NCBI GenBank assembly: GCA_020086605.1
Contig: JACBWW010000008.1
Coordinates: 25,929,441-25,993,440, forward strand
Reading direction: 5' to 3'
From: Lanius collurio
Taxonomy: Eukaryota; Chordata; Aves; Passeriformes; Laniidae
Length of the DNA: 64,000 nucleotides
In this document: piece after piece, positions 41,901-53,606 of the stretch
Numbering within the stretch: position 1 is the stretch's first letter
Layout of the letters: every line of letters starts with the position of its first letter
Translations under genes and position numbers: made by a program
The notes under the pieces: generated by a model
Seen by the model: only the letters and a program-made list of their open reading frames with translations
Database searches by the model: none
What the model was told of the DNA's origin: nothing

Positions 41901-44900
41901 AATTTGCCTCCAGTGGGACATTGAGTCTGTAAGCATTTTGTGCTGACTTTGGTTCGCCAAAGGTCCCAGTGCTTTGATCCCAAGACTGAAAACTGCTCCA
42001 AGTGGCAGGTCATCTTCTGCCTGCTAACGCTGTCTGCTGTATTGCCAATCTGCTTGCCATCAGCTTGATATAGAGCTCCAGAGATGGAGAGAGAATAGTT
42101 CACAAGTATAACAGGGAAAGTAATCAGACTGCCAGAACAGGATTGGGTTCCAATACTTTTTCTGATACAAAGAGATTACCTGTTTTCCCAAAAAACTATG
42201 ATCAGTGCAATCATAACAATAGACACCATGAATCCCAGGATGGAGAGTATAATCATGACCACACTGCTGTCTGAAGGAAAACAAAGAACATGAGCCAATG
42301 CATATAAATGTCTCACTGTTAAGCCACCATAACTGCATGTCTTTTCAGATGATACATTAGAAATTAACACCAAGCATTGCATTTGTCTGTCACCAGGCTA
42401 GTTTAATGGCTCATTTCTCCTGTCTCTGTGAAGAAGGTAAAAGACAGGCTGCCAGAGCATCAGCACTTGCCTGAGATTTGAGCTGGGTTCACAGACTGGA
42501 TTAAAGCAGCTTGAGGTGTGCTGTCACCTCCAGTCTGTTGAAACCAGCACTCACTGTGTCCTCACAGCAGCACAGAGATGACTTCTCACACACAAAATGC
42601 TGAGGTGCTCCTGGGGACTGAAGGTACCCAAGCACCACAAATATTATTCACGTGCAGTGATAAGATTTTATCCTGTGTTGCATTTGTGATACAAGTGCCA
42701 CATTTGCACACAAACCCAGGGTAGTGAAATGGTTTGTGTTTCACAGCTCTTTGTCTTACCCAAAATGCCTGATGCAAGCTCTTCCTTCTCCTGGCAAGCC
42801 AGCCAGCAGCGAGCAGTGAGTCAGCCTTCATCTCCCTCTGCACCCACACCCTCACGCTCTCATGGCAGCATTTCCTCTGACCTTATTGCCTTTCAGTGAG
42901 ATTTAAATTTTCATGGAGAGCCAGTCCCAGACCAGTGCAATCCAGCTGTTCTGTGAGTCACCTCCTTGGAGTGCCTGTATCTGTGACCCTGCTGTGGCTG
43001 TTGGCTCTTCCCTCCCCATTCTCTCATCCCTGCTGCTGCTGGGCCAGAGAGCCCAGGCCCCCCCGCTTTGTTTTCCTCCAGGTGGACTAAAGCATTTTCA
43101 GCCCTTACAGCTCTCCATGGAGTCGTGCTCTCTTGCTGTCCTGAAGCTCTTGGAAGTGCTCCATTCACTCCATGTGCCCTTGAAATAATCTCCATTGGGC
43201 TGAGAACGTACTTTCACCTCATACGATGCTTCACTTTCAAGGTTTCTCCCCAGCAATTTTATCTGAAGGTACGGTGACTCTATTGTCTAAACACACACAC
43301 ACAAAAAATCCAATTATTTTTGCATCTGACAGTGGAGAATTATCCTCGAGTTCAGCAAAATATGTGAGATCAGGTGCATCCCTGAAATACTGTGTTCTTT
43401 ACTCCGTCTCTCTAGCTATGACACAGGTGCTTATCAGGGCATCAGCCTAGTTAAACAGGGGCACAGTCCAGATAGTATTGAGAAGAGAGACAAATGCTCG
43501 GTAAAGGCTTTTTGGAAAACAACTGCATGTATTAACTGCACTTTGCAGCAGCAGTCACTGCAGTAGGAAATATATGCTTCCCTGGAAAGGCTCAGAAGTG
43601 AGGTGGGGAAAAAATACATTTTTGCAGCATAAAAAGACAATGTCTGAAAGGGCAGGAGCTGAAATCCTGCAGGGCAGCTCTGGTGCTCTCCATTTCAATG
43701 TATTTGGCTGCCCGAGTCCATTTTTTTTCCCCTTGAGTTCTTTGATGATTGACCTTTGTATATTTTCAAGCCTACTCATCAAGGAGGGAGATTTAATCTG
43801 TGAAACAGAGAACAGTTGATAAGCAAGCTCTAAGTGATGTCCAGCTGTTTGAAAAAAAATTACTTGTGGGTAAAATTGCCTTGCTAAAGTTTGGGTCTTG
43901 GCATGCTTTGATGATCTGAGACCTGGGGGGAGGTTGACAAAGTTTGGGAAGAAGGATGTAGCACTGGTAATGGACACAAAAACTGCAGAATTTATGGGCC
44001 ATAATAGAGGACATTTGGCAGAACCTCCAAGATAAGGATGAAACAAATAAAAACAATTCAGTGACTGTGCTGAATCAACTAAGTCTGTGTAGAAAGTAAT
44101 TCTGGCAGGAGCAGATCATGACTGCTGACTCGTGGCTCACCAGGTCATGAACCACTAACTCAAGAGAAGACAAAACTGAACCTGCGGGCTAATTAGCATG
44201 AGATGTGAGAGAATCATTACCTGATAGAAGAGAGAACACTAATTAACAAGAGAACTGGGTACCTTGTGGTCAACAAACACTTATTTGTTTGCTAAAATGT
44301 ATAAATAGTAAAAAGTTTTTGTAGCTGGTGTGCTTGATTCGTGGAATACCACTGAGCACACAGGCTTGTCATCTGGAACAATCAATGTCTCTCTCAAGTG
44401 TGTCATTACTGGCTTGCTGCACTCCAGGTAACTAATCTGATTTTTGTGGACAACACTGTGTTCCCTCTGTAAAACCCAGGTGTAGTCCATGCTTTCAAAC
44501 ATTGTGACTAGCTTTTGCATGGCTGCCCTGGTGACAGAGGACACAGAGATCCCTGTGGCTTGGCAGCCCAAATCAGACCCATTTCACAGGCAGCTGCAGA
44601 CTCAGATAGCCTCCAGGGCTGCATTGGAAGCCTGGGAGGACTCACAGAACAAGGAGACTTGAGGAAACTTGCTAAAGAAGTAAAGAGGTCACACATTTTA
44701 CTGACTGATGAGCAAAGAAAAAACAAGCAAAATCACCACAGCAAAGAGCAAACTTAGAAGGGTTCAACACATTATGTCTTCTTTTCCCACTTGAATGAAA
44801 CTCTTTTGACTGATGAAGTATCCAAATACCAAATATTGCACCTTTCCAAGTTTTCAGATGGAAATCTGCAGAAGTGCAGATTTGATAATTTTTACATGGT

Positions 44901-47900
44901 ACACGTAATTTTGACAACACTTAGTTAATTTTGGAAATTAGTGCAAGCCCACCAGTACATCACCACTTACCTTCCAAGTACCTTCTTTCTGCCGATAGGC
45001 TACTTGGTGTACTAGTTTGTCCTTTAAGTATTTCTTCCTTGAGTGTGGTGTGCAGTAACGAATAAGATACTCATTTGCCTCCCTTTCATATGTGATGTTT
45101 ATAGCAAAAGGTACTTCGGGCTTAACTGAAAATGAAAACAAACCAGTATATTAAAGGAGCAGAATTATGTTACTAGAAAATAAACAGTGTTTGAAATGTA
45201 AAAAAATCTCCACTTCAAGTTACAGCCCGCAGGGTGAAATATCTTGAGCAAGAGCTGCCCTGAGCTGGGCAATCCTCATGCTGAACCTCAGCTCATCCTT
45301 ACACCTTGATCCTGAGAGGGGCTTGGTTTTGACCTGCTAGAGAAGCAGTGTGATCAGCAGGGGAGATGTCTGTGAGTGACACGACATTTAGCCTTGGAAA
45401 GCAATTCCTGAGCATGCCCACCCCGTGTCAGCTTGAAAGCCTGAAATTCAGTCTCTCTAGCCAGTGCTCTGCGATGGAGGCCCCCTGGCAAAACCCAGCT
45501 GGGAGGAGGCACTGGGTAACAAACCGGGCTAAGGTACCACTGAGGCTGGCTGTCAGGGTAGTGGGACAGAGGAAGGGACAAAGTCTGACAGTGTTAGATG
45601 GAGCAGAGGGGGCTGTGGCTCCAGACCCTTGCTATGAGCCCACACATGACCTGGTCTGCAGGAGACTGTGCCAAAGACCATCCGTGCATGTACATCAAGT
45701 CCAAAATGCAGCCCTCAGGGCTCTCCCCAAGCTGAGCCTGAGCTGGATGTGCTTGAGACCTGCAGGGACTTGTGGCTGTGACACTGAGGCTTCCTAAATT
45801 CACCTTGTGTTAAGTACATCAACTCTCACAGCAAAAGACAGCCCACACCCCTCTCCTCTCAGGACAGCACATTTAGCTATAAATTGCTCTCACTCCTTCT
45901 ACAACCTGCAAGTACATAGTGCTTCCATAGTTTTTAGAGTAGAGATTGCCAGAGATGGTCCAGGCTGCCTTGTAAACTGAAAGGTAGTGTAAGGTTATTA
46001 CAAAACTATTGGACAGTGGCAGAAATCTTTCCCAATAGAGGGAAGTTGAAATGCCTATGGCCAACACAAGACAAAGCAATGTGGCACCAGAGAAGAACAG
46101 AGAAGAATCTGCCCTACACAGGCTTCTCTGACACCCTTGAATGAGACTCGTTACCAAGAGCAGTAGGTTCTGTGGATTCCCTCTTCCCCATGAGTTTCCT
46201 ATTCCTTGGCTCAGGCAGGTCCCTGCTGTGTCTTTGACTGGCCCATTCATAGTCATCAGTGCAGGATGCACCTTCTTTGGACTACAGGATACACCACGAT
46301 GTAAAGTGAGGTCTTGCAGCCTTGTGTTCCCTGTGCTACTGGGCTCATGCTGTGCATGGGGTGGCCAGTCCCTTAACTGCATAGTTCCTAGACAGAAATG
46401 AACAAAATGTCCCTGCTTGGCAGTTCATCCACATGCAGGAAAAGATGCTTCAGCCATGGATGGAATTCAGTCTATGTTCCATTCTGGGCAGAGGGTCACA
46501 ATAAGCCAGAATTCAGCTACAGGTTTTGAATGGAGGTTAATTATGTTTGGCTTTGAAACACCACACTCCGGTAACACCCCAGTCTCGGCTACATGCCCTG
46601 CTAAGACACTATTTTATGCTGCCTCTATGTCATCCAAATCAGCACTTAGGCTTTCTGCTGGGCTATTTCTTCCCCAGTAACCCCTATAACTCAAAAACAT
46701 CCAAAATGTGAAGTGTCTCACCAATGTCAGTCACAACCAGACTCCTGCAGACCCTTCTCTTCGTCTCAGAGTACATGCAAACATCTCTGTTTGAGAGTAT
46801 ATCATTGAACTGTAAGAAGAATGCATCTTCCTGTTTCTTCATGTTGGAGCAGGCATAATTGTTGTCTTCCTTGGTACTGTTGGCCAAAGTGACACAACAT
46901 TAATTTCTTCTCAGTCTTAGTATAACTTGACTACTTACTATAAAGGATGAATCCTGCTTGCTGATTTCACTTTCTACGAAGTGACACTCCATGTGAAATA
47001 GGAAATAATGTAATGCAAATAAGGAGTTTGAGAGACTGATAATGTTTTTCCTTCTGGTCTTTGAGCACAAAAACAAAGAGATGTGAATCACGTCAAGCAT
47101 CATGGAGCTCTCCATGATATGGAGAAAAAAAGCGCAATTATTTAATTGGAAGTATATGTGTTAAAATATTTATATCTTCAAAAATTACCTTACTGCTGCT
47201 ATTTTTAAGTACAGGGTAATAGGTTTTGATGCTTTTTGAAGATAAATTCCTCACTGACTTAAATGGTAGCAAATAGAGGGTCAGCAGTCAGCCTGGCCAT
47301 AACGGAATCATATAGCAGTTTCAAGACTTTTTTTCCATTTCTGTGGCTCCCATGTTTGAGAAGTGTCATAAAAGTTCAGTCAAGACCTGTAATAAGTCCC
47401 ATGAAAATAGAAAAATTCTAATAAACTATGAGGGAAAAAAGGAAATAATTAGTGATTAGTATATAAAGATTTTTTAAAAAAAAATACACGTCTTTTTTTG
47501 GCTGCCACATAACTTTGTGTTTCAGGAAAAAAGAAAAAGGGAAAAGCATCTGTATGCTCAAGGAACAAAATTAGATTTTCAGCTTGGTGCAGCAGTGAAA
47601 AGAAAAGGTGGGAATAGTTTCAAGGCCTTGATAGGAAGTTAAGATTACTGATGTGTTTGGTAGCTGTTGGGAGTTTGTGTACTCATTGCATGTCTATGTG
47701 TAGAAAGATAATAGCTGAATTTTTGTCTTAACCTAGATAAAGGCATTTTCTCTGATGTGGAAAACGAAGCTTCTGCTAAAGAACTTTCTGTGGCAAGGAT
47801 CTCCATCTTCAAAAACATTTTTTAAAATACTATTTAATTAAAGTAAAAATTTCTCTGTTCATGCTGGGCTACATCCATATTACAGGTGTTCTGGAGCAAC

Positions 47901-50900
47901 AGAAACAAGATCAGAACTATTGGAGACATTATAATCCTCTTTAGAAACCCTTCCAGCTCTTTCTTTTCCTCATTAGGTGGCTATGTTCTGCTTCAGTAAA
48001 CTCTTCTTCTTTGCTGAATATAGTAGTTAAACTTGGCAAGACCCTCTGGAGCAGGATTTTGTCCAGCTTTGCTGCCCCCATTTCCTTGTACGTGGCAACG
48101 TGACTCATTAGTGCTCAGCATTTCCCTTCCCAGGTGTTTACTGAGGGACAGACTGACAGCACTTACCACAGAGACAGGGTATAGTTAGTGTTGTAAGGAG
48201 GCAGCTCAGTGAAATTGCAGGTCAGGCTGCTAAAGGAGTCCTTAATATCCAGCTGGCTGAAGCAGTCAATGTCAAAATTGTCTGGTTCATCATCCCCGAG
48301 AGTCCCTAAGGAGATATTCACAAGATGTTACTGAAGTAGACCGTGAGTGTATTGATTGGCAGCTCCATTGTATGGGATGTTTTTTCTTCATGTGGTTGCC
48401 TGAAAGAAAGAGGATCAACCCACCTGTTTTGTAAGAAGTGGAGAAACCTTGTCCAAAATGAAGTTAAAAGCCGTTTGCACCTCTCAAGGTCGCTCTCCCT
48501 GCTTGTCAGGGTAAAGTCCACCCACTTGCAAGAGTATTTTGGTGCCATGAGGAAGCTAAGCCACATTTTGACTGTACTGAAAAGCTTTCTGAAATGTCAC
48601 AAATTTGGGTTGAGGAGGGAAATATCAGACTTTCTGCCAGAATGCACGGCTTCTTGCAAATTTGCTTCCATGACTAATAACACAATCATGATTTGACTAA
48701 GGGCATAATTCTAAAATCCTACACTTGGCAGGTATGAGGCCAGTGATGCAAAAACTGATTCTTCTGAGAGGAGTCCTCTTTGGCAGAAACTACCAGTTCA
48801 GCCTTGTTTCATGAAATCTCACCCATTATAGCCAAGAGGATGGGGAAAGGGTTATTGTCATGACTCCTTGCATGGATCTCAGGGGCAGGAATGCCTCTGA
48901 CTCCTTTCACCAGTGGTTAAGTGTAGCTGCCATGTTACATAAACCTCTTTTGGGAATCAAGGGATTATCCTCGATCCTTTGCTCAGTCCTCTGCTACCCA
49001 TTCCTCAGACAGGTCCTTGCCATGTGGTGCACCTGATGCAGTGAGAAAAGTAATTATAGAATCAAAGAAAGTTTTGGGTTGGAAGGGATCTTAGAGATCA
49101 TTTAGTTTCACCCACTATGGACAGGAATGACAGCCACTAGGTCAGTTTACTCGAGGCTTATCCAAACTGCCCTTGAACACTTTTGGGGATGGGGCATCTG
49201 CAACTTCTTGGGGCAGCTTGTTCACTGCCCTCTAAGTACAGAATTTCTTCCTAACCTCTAACCTATATCTCTCACAGTTTAAAACTGTTCCTCCTTTTTC
49301 TGTTGATTTCTGCTGTGGGGCATCAGTGACTCAGACTTGCAAACGGAGTGGGGAAATGCCTGTTGAAAAATTTCCAATGGAAAGTCCCTCCCAGAGAAAA
49401 TGATGGTCAACTCTCTCATCTGCAGTCAGATTTTGAGTAAAAGAATCCAGAAGTCAGTCAGGAATGCAGGGAAAAACACAAAAGCAGTGCAGGCAGAGGC
49501 TAGCAAGGGGTCTGCTGCCACCAGCACCCGTGACGGGATGGGAGCATCTGCTGCTGTGCTAGTCCAGAACCCACGGGCAGATCTCTCCTCCATGAACTAA
49601 GACTCAGTGGCCACTTGTCACCATGAGCTAAGAAATCATTACTTGTCTTTTCAGCATAGCTCAGGGACCCCAGATCTCCCTGAAGGACCACAAATATAGT
49701 GTCCTCTACCAACATTGCTACTTTGAGGGGAGAGCCTGCACAGCACAGACACAGACATAGACACTGACACAGACACAGACACAGAACAGACACAGACACA
49801 AACACAGACACGGACACAGACACAACAGGTCCTGTACAAATCTTCTGCATTTAACCATCACATTCAAGACAGAGACACAGAGGTCAGCCCAACTCTGGAA
49901 CAAGCCCTGCAGCAGTTTCACAGAGGTGGCAGTCCTGTCCAGTGCAGCCCTGTGCCACAAGGGCAGACATATTTGAACAGAAAAATGTAACACATAGCAT
50001 TGCATATTCATGGGTAGAAGTGTGTACAAAAAAATGTATATGTTTTCAAAATTTGGGGGATATCAAGTAAGCTGAAATGAATTTGTTTAAAGTGGAAAAC
50101 AATGTACCATATTTTGTACAGATATATACACCCAAAGCTGACACGCACAGATATATCACATTCTAAGCCTCTCGTAACAATTTACTTGCAACTACCAGGG
50201 GACTTGCTTCATGCTCGAGGAAATATTAAAACTTAAAGATTAGGATGACTAATATTCCTTTCTATAAGACTGCTTGGTGATCTCCATATATGCAATCTAT
50301 ATATACCAGATTTTGCATCAACACAAAAACCTGACAATCATCCTATTAAGAAATGGCTTATATAAAAAAAATTTAACTATTCACTACTGATTCGCTGAAA
50401 AGTTACAGAAATTTTAATTAATTCTCAATCGGTCTGGTTGAAAAATAAAAAGAAAGAAAAAGTTTAGTCTTGCAGTTCAAACAGCCATTCAAGATTTAGC
50501 GAATACAGTGCAGTTCTGGTGCTACGCTGAAAGGAAAGCTGACTTTACCTCTTAGACACTGAACATTCACATTGTGATTATATGGTCCTTTATTCATAGA
50601 AATAATGTAATAACCATAGAACATATGATAATTAAACCTCAGGAACAGTGTTAAGTAAGCAACTTGAAATACTATTTCTGCTATGATTTTTCCATGGGCT
50701 GACTAATTTTTTTGTCTGACATAAGTATGCACATAGTCTCAGCCTCACTTCTGCCCTAAACTTCAGAACCACCATCCACAAATGTGTTTGCTATGTGAAT
50801 GGTTTTGGTGAGTCTGATATGACTCATACAGCTAAGGACTCTTCACTCAAAAATTCACAAAACCATTGTAATATTTGCCTTGAGAAGCCTAGACCAGGCA

Positions 50901-53104
50901 GAGCCATGATCTTGGCTCTGACAGAATCAAGGCAGGGCTTGAGAAGGAGCAATTCCAAAGTGGGATGAAAACTGCTTTCATAGCTACAGCCACAGCAGGT
51001 CCTTCACAAAAATGGTTCTCTCCTGGGTTTGGGCAGCATCCATCAGGACGGTTCAAACCACAGCAGGAATCTCGGGAGCCTTTATGAAGAGTGTTACCAG
51101 AGGCTAAGGACGTGCTTCAGCTTTATGCTCTAAAGCCACCAGGACTGACAACAACACTTGACACTGAGGGCAGAGCTGAGCAATGATGGTCTCCATGGAC
51201 AGAATAATATGAGACCTCTAGCACTGATGTGATTCAGGCAGAACCTGTTTTAGCTTAGATATGGGCTGAACATACCATACAAGTATGGGTAGGAGGACCA
51301 CTGAAGGTGTCCTGCCCATGAGACCCCACAGCCTCCCGTGCCTGCCTACACCCTCCCTGCCTGCCCATCCTTAGCTCTGGCTGTAGCTCTCTGAGGGATC
51401 TCCACCACCTCTGCCTGGCTGGGGGACAGCAGCTGGGAGGCAGTCTGATGCTCAGAAAAGAGGAGGAGATGGAGGTAAGTGCGGCAATTAGCTCTTCCCT
51501 TGTCTGCCTATATGAGAGCCTATAAGGGCAACTTCATGCCTGAGTTGGCTAGGGGCATTTTGTCAGGATGCAGAGTGAATCAGAGAGGCAAACAGCTGTC
51601 ATGGGTGATTTTACCCTGAGTTACTTAGTTTGTTGGCCAATCCCAGCAGATTCATGAAGAAGTCATAAAAGCTGTTAATTGCTCAGTGGGGATTTTCTGA
51701 ATCTCTTTGTCTTCAACTCTAAGGAAATTATGATTTGCTCACATTAGTGAGAAAGCAAGCGAAGGTCTGATCCTATCTGGTTTTGGGAAGCCCTGAAGGT
51801 CTCAGTCACACCAATAATAAATCACTAGTATTGAACATTTATCACCATAGGTGGTTTCCAAAGCTGCCTCTAAACAGCTGCCAGTTTTATCAATAAATGA
51901 CAAAACCCACAGGGTGGTTAGATGCAGTTCTGAGCCAGTCTCTGTTTTCTTTTAATTAAAAAACTTATCATGCGTATCCTATGTGCATATGTATGTACGT
52001 ATGTACAACTGTCTAGATACATGTATTAAAATACACCCAGTGAAAAATGAGATTCCCTGAGAGATAGCATAAGAACACAACCATTCAGCTCCTAAAAACT
52101 GAAAACTCTTTTGTTCCCAAACAATAGACCTCTAAACTACCAGTAACTGAGTGATAGCCCATGTCCTTCAGGCATAGTGCACAAACTTGTCATTGCTATT
52201 TGTTTAGCATCAGACAAATAACAGTTTAGCAGATCTGGGACTGAATCTCTAAATCAAATTTTTCATCTCCCTGCTGAGAAAAGGAATGGCAGCCTGAAAC
52301 AGTGGTTATATTTCTGCTTATTATGTTTTTATATTTGATCTTGATGCTGCTAAATAATTTTCACTTCTCTGAATGAGATCATAAAACCTAGAAAAAATGC
52401 TAAATTTAAATTGTTGTTAATTTATTATTATTTGCTGAGTAAGGGATGAATGCTGTTAGTGATGAGTTGTGAGAACCCTCTGTCTGAGTTGTAGCATCAG
52501 CCATGCTACAAGGGAGACTGGGACTACATCCCAGACATAGCTGATGAAACTGCTTAAAGAAAACATAAAAATTTGGCTTTTAATGTGGAACAGTTTGGAA
52601 CAAGTTTGAGTTACATCAAAACATTTGACTTGGAGGAGACTCAGTACCTCACTCCTCTCTAGTGGCAGCTCAGAGTGACCGCTGGCTGCAGAAGGGTAAA
52701 GTTATCCCTGTGCCCAGGCATAACTCCCCATTGGAACATTATCTGCAACAAGGATTAACAGGTCTGGCCCTTCATGGCCTATGCATACAGCTGTGGTCTC
52801 CCATATTTCATATGGATTTGAATGTTATAAAGACAGCAGATTAGGGGACAAAATTAAATAGGTATCCCCCAGCTCCATCTCAGGCACTGGCACTAAAGAG
52901 AGACTGGAAGTTAAAACACTAATGTATTTAACCAGATAGTTGCACTTTGGAGCTCTTAACTGAGGTTTTTCAAGATCATACGTGAGTGGAAAGATGAATA
53001 CGAAATGACTCACCATCACCGTCTGCTGAGGTGCAACCACTTTCCCCAAGAGTGGTGTGAAGGAACACGGCGAAAATGCTCAGTACTGTACTGGGCTGTG
53101 TCAT
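38452..53104 (-). CDS. IL7R: Interleukin-7 receptor alpha chain, eight coding exons (gene span)
   Basis: Exons 53104-53014, 48305-48167, 46876-46722, 45125-44971, 43286-43109, 42270-42180, 40363-40288 and 38955-38452 join to 462 codons plus stop (human is 459). A type I cytokine receptor chain, it binds IL-7 with the common gamma chain (and TSLP with its own partner) on lymphocytes and signals through JAK1 and STAT5. Visible features: signal peptide (about 1-20, ending HTTLG|ESG); two fibronectin-type domains with the six cysteines of the first domain; WSEWS at 219-223; one membrane segment at about 243-267; Box 1 around VWPNLP (275-280) for JAK1; tail tyrosines Y395, Y452 (YVTM) and Y459, the last two being the human Y449/Y456 equivalents. 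All splice sites are GT-AG and the phases agree. It converges with CAPSL. Confidence 0.97.
38956..40287. other. IL7R intron 7
   Basis: A 1.3-kb intron. Its 5' half (39650-40095) is a diverged CR1-like element. No coding seen. Confidence 0.8.
39650..40095 (-). mobile_element. CR1-like LINE fragment in IL7R intron 7
   Basis: Antisense CR1-type 3' region from another subfamily: 'cattgaatcaccaaagcatc' at the tail end, 'ggttggaaaggagctg', then 'gcctctggtcctgtcacc' and 'cctcaggctttcttcattc'. It is much diverged. It is in the same orientation as IL7R. Confidence 0.7.
40288..40363 (-). CDS. IL7R: IL7R coding exon 7 (Box 1)
   Basis: Encodes residues 270 (completed) to 295, in phase 2 to phase 0. It contains [20 protein letters not shown], the juxtamembrane Box 1 region that recruits JAK1. 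The acceptor is 'tgctgtttcag' and the donor AAC|gtatgt. Its first two bases are GA, which matters if exon 6 is skipped (see findings). Confidence 0.95.
40364..42179. other. IL7R intron 6
   Basis: A 1.8-kb intron. No exon, repeat family or RNA gene recognised in it. Confidence 0.7.
42180..42270 (-). CDS. IL7R: IL7R coding exon 6 (transmembrane)
   Basis: Encodes residues 240-270 in part, in phase 1 to phase 2. It carries the single hydrophobic span VVMIILSILGFMVSIVMIAL and on to IIVFW, then ENR as the stop-transfer. The acceptor is 'ttttccttcag' and the donor ACAG|gtaatc. It is 91 bases, not a multiple of three, so skipping changes frame. Confidence 0.95.
43109..43286 (-). CDS. IL7R: IL7R coding exon 5 (WSXWS domain)
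   Basis: Encodes residues 181-239 plus one base. It holds the second half of the membrane-proximal fibronectin domain, with YEVKVRSQPNGDYFKG and the WSEWS box (219-223). It lies after acceptor 'tgtgtgtttag' (43287-43288) and ends at donor AGCT|gtaagg. If the donor is not used, the intron adds only CKG before a stop. This exon is easily missed because no long frame starts with Met here. Confidence 0.93.
43287..44970. other. IL7R intron 4
   Basis: A 1.7-kb intron that contains a possible LTR in the opposite direction (44065-44460) and a (CA)n run next to the exon 5 acceptor. Confidence 0.7.
44065..44460 (+). mobile_element. Possible LTR fragment in IL7R intron 4
   Basis: Layout like an avian retroviral LTR: a TATAAATAG box near 44300-44309 and, about 30-50 bases on, 'gtgcttgattcgtgg' and 'ccactgagcacacagg', a motif series often seen in U3/R of avian LTRs. 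The ends and a target duplication could not be fixed. It would be antisense to IL7R. A 96-codon frame here on the - strand is not a receptor exon. Confidence 0.4.
44971..45125 (-). CDS. IL7R: IL7R coding exon 4 (start of fibronectin domain 2)
   Basis: Encodes residue 129 (completed) to 180, in phase 1 to phase 0. It begins VKPEVPFAINITYE and ends HQVAYRQKEGTWK, the same block order as mammalian IL7R (VKPEAPF... VAYRQ). The acceptor is 'gttttcattttcag' and the donor AAG|gtaagt. One N-glycosylation motif (NIT). Confidence 0.96.
45126..46721. other. IL7R intron 3
   Basis: A 1.6-kb intron. No repeat family or coding sequence recognised. Confidence 0.7.
46722..46876 (-). CDS. IL7R: IL7R coding exon 3 (second half of domain 1)
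   Basis: Encodes residues 77-128 plus one base, in phase 2 to phase 1. It carries four cysteines (the junction Cys 77, YAC, DVC, RVC) that pair as in the human first domain. The acceptor is 'tttggccaacag' and the donor ATTG|gtgaga. Confidence 0.94.
46877..48166. other. IL7R intron 2
   Basis: A 1.3-kb AT-rich intron without recognisable features. Confidence 0.7.
48167..48305 (-). CDS. IL7R: IL7R coding exon 2 (start of domain 1)
   Basis: Encodes residues 31-76 plus two bases, in phase 1 to phase 2. It contains the first two cysteines (DIDCFSQL and SLTCNF) and N-glycosylation motifs NFT and NYT. The acceptor is 'atctccttag' and the donor TGTG|gtaagt. The acidic start (GDDEPDNFD) matches the acidic stretch in mammals. 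Confidence 0.95.
49054..49305 (-). mobile_element. CR1 LINE 3' fragment in IL7R intron 1
   Basis: Antisense CR1 tail: 'atagaatcaaagaaagttttg', 'ggttggaagggatcttagag', 'cttgaacacttttggggatgg' and 'cttcctaacctctaacctat'. In the same direction as IL7R. Confidence 0.85.
49744..49826. repeat. (ACAGAC)n minisatellite
   Basis: Imperfect hexamer repeats of ACAGAC with single-base variants (tagac, ctgac, cggac). It creates artificial open frames rich in Val, Ser, Cys and Leu on the - strand. Confidence 0.95.
53014..53104 (-). CDS. IL7R: IL7R coding exon 1 (signal peptide)
   Basis: Encodes residues 1-30 plus one base. The ATG (53104-53102) has A at -3. The first 20 residues form a signal peptide with hydrophobic core VLSIFAVFL, and ESG after it matches the mammalian mature start. 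The donor is GATG|gtgagt. A TATA box 55 bases upstream supports this start. Confidence 0.94.
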
Positions 53105-53158
53105 CCTGAGCACACAGCATGTGTGCAGTGGGGGTGTGTGCCCAACCCGCGCCGCTCC

Positions 53159-53164
53159 TTTATA
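53159..53164 (-). promoter_or_regulatory. IL7R: IL7R TATA box
   Basis: TATAAA (in AGCTATAAAGGAGC) on the IL7R strand, in GC-rich context, 55 bases before the ATG. Transcription would start near 53130, leaving a leader of about 25 bases. The assignment is by position and sequence only. Confidence 0.5.
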
Positions 53165-53606
53165 GCTGGCCCCGAGCAGGCCCGCAGCCTGCCAGCGGGC
53201 CCTCAGCGAGGGGAAATGTAAACATGCCTACGCACAGCGGGCTGCTGGCAGTGGGCAGGAAGCCAAGGTAAAGATAATTGCTGAGCTTTTGCTGTGAAAC
53301 AGCTTCCTGCTTCAGCACTGAGTGCACTCTGGATCAGGCCAGCCAGCTCGTTTGGGCAAACCTGGTAAAGCCCAGTGGGAAAGGGAGCACATTTCATGGA
53401 CTGTGCTCCTGACTCGGCTCATGTGATTTGTGCTGCTGGCTTCCCTAAGAGCATGGCTTAGTCCTGGTATCCCCTTGGCTCCCAGGAGAGGTGCACTGGT
53501 CCAAGGGAGAAAAATCACCCAGGTATGAAATATTAAGTATGATTGCTTTTGCTTATTCTTTAAATACCAGCATCAAAAGCGGCACTGCCAGCAGTTTTCT
53601 TTATTC
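53165..53606. other. IL7R upstream region
   Basis: The first 50 bases are GC-rich and CpG-containing, then it turns ordinary. A GGGGAAAT word at about 53211 resembles an Ets/NF-kB-type site. No coding seen. Confidence 0.45.

Larger units (their letters stand above)
48306..53013. other. IL7R intron 1
   Basis: A 4.7-kb first intron. It contains a CR1 tail (49054-49305) and a CA/GA-type minisatellite (49744-49826). No coding seen. Confidence 0.8.

Noticed and set aside
44281..44571. A 96-codon - strand frame lying between IL7R exons 4 and 5
   Set aside because: It lacks the WSXWS box and any receptor similarity, and the true exon 5 with WSEWS was found at 43286-43109 with matching phases. The frame overlaps LTR-like sequence.
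49500..49850. A - strand frame of repeated Val-Ser-Val-Cys-Leu units
   Set aside because: Translation of the (ACAGAC)n minisatellite within IL7R intron 1.
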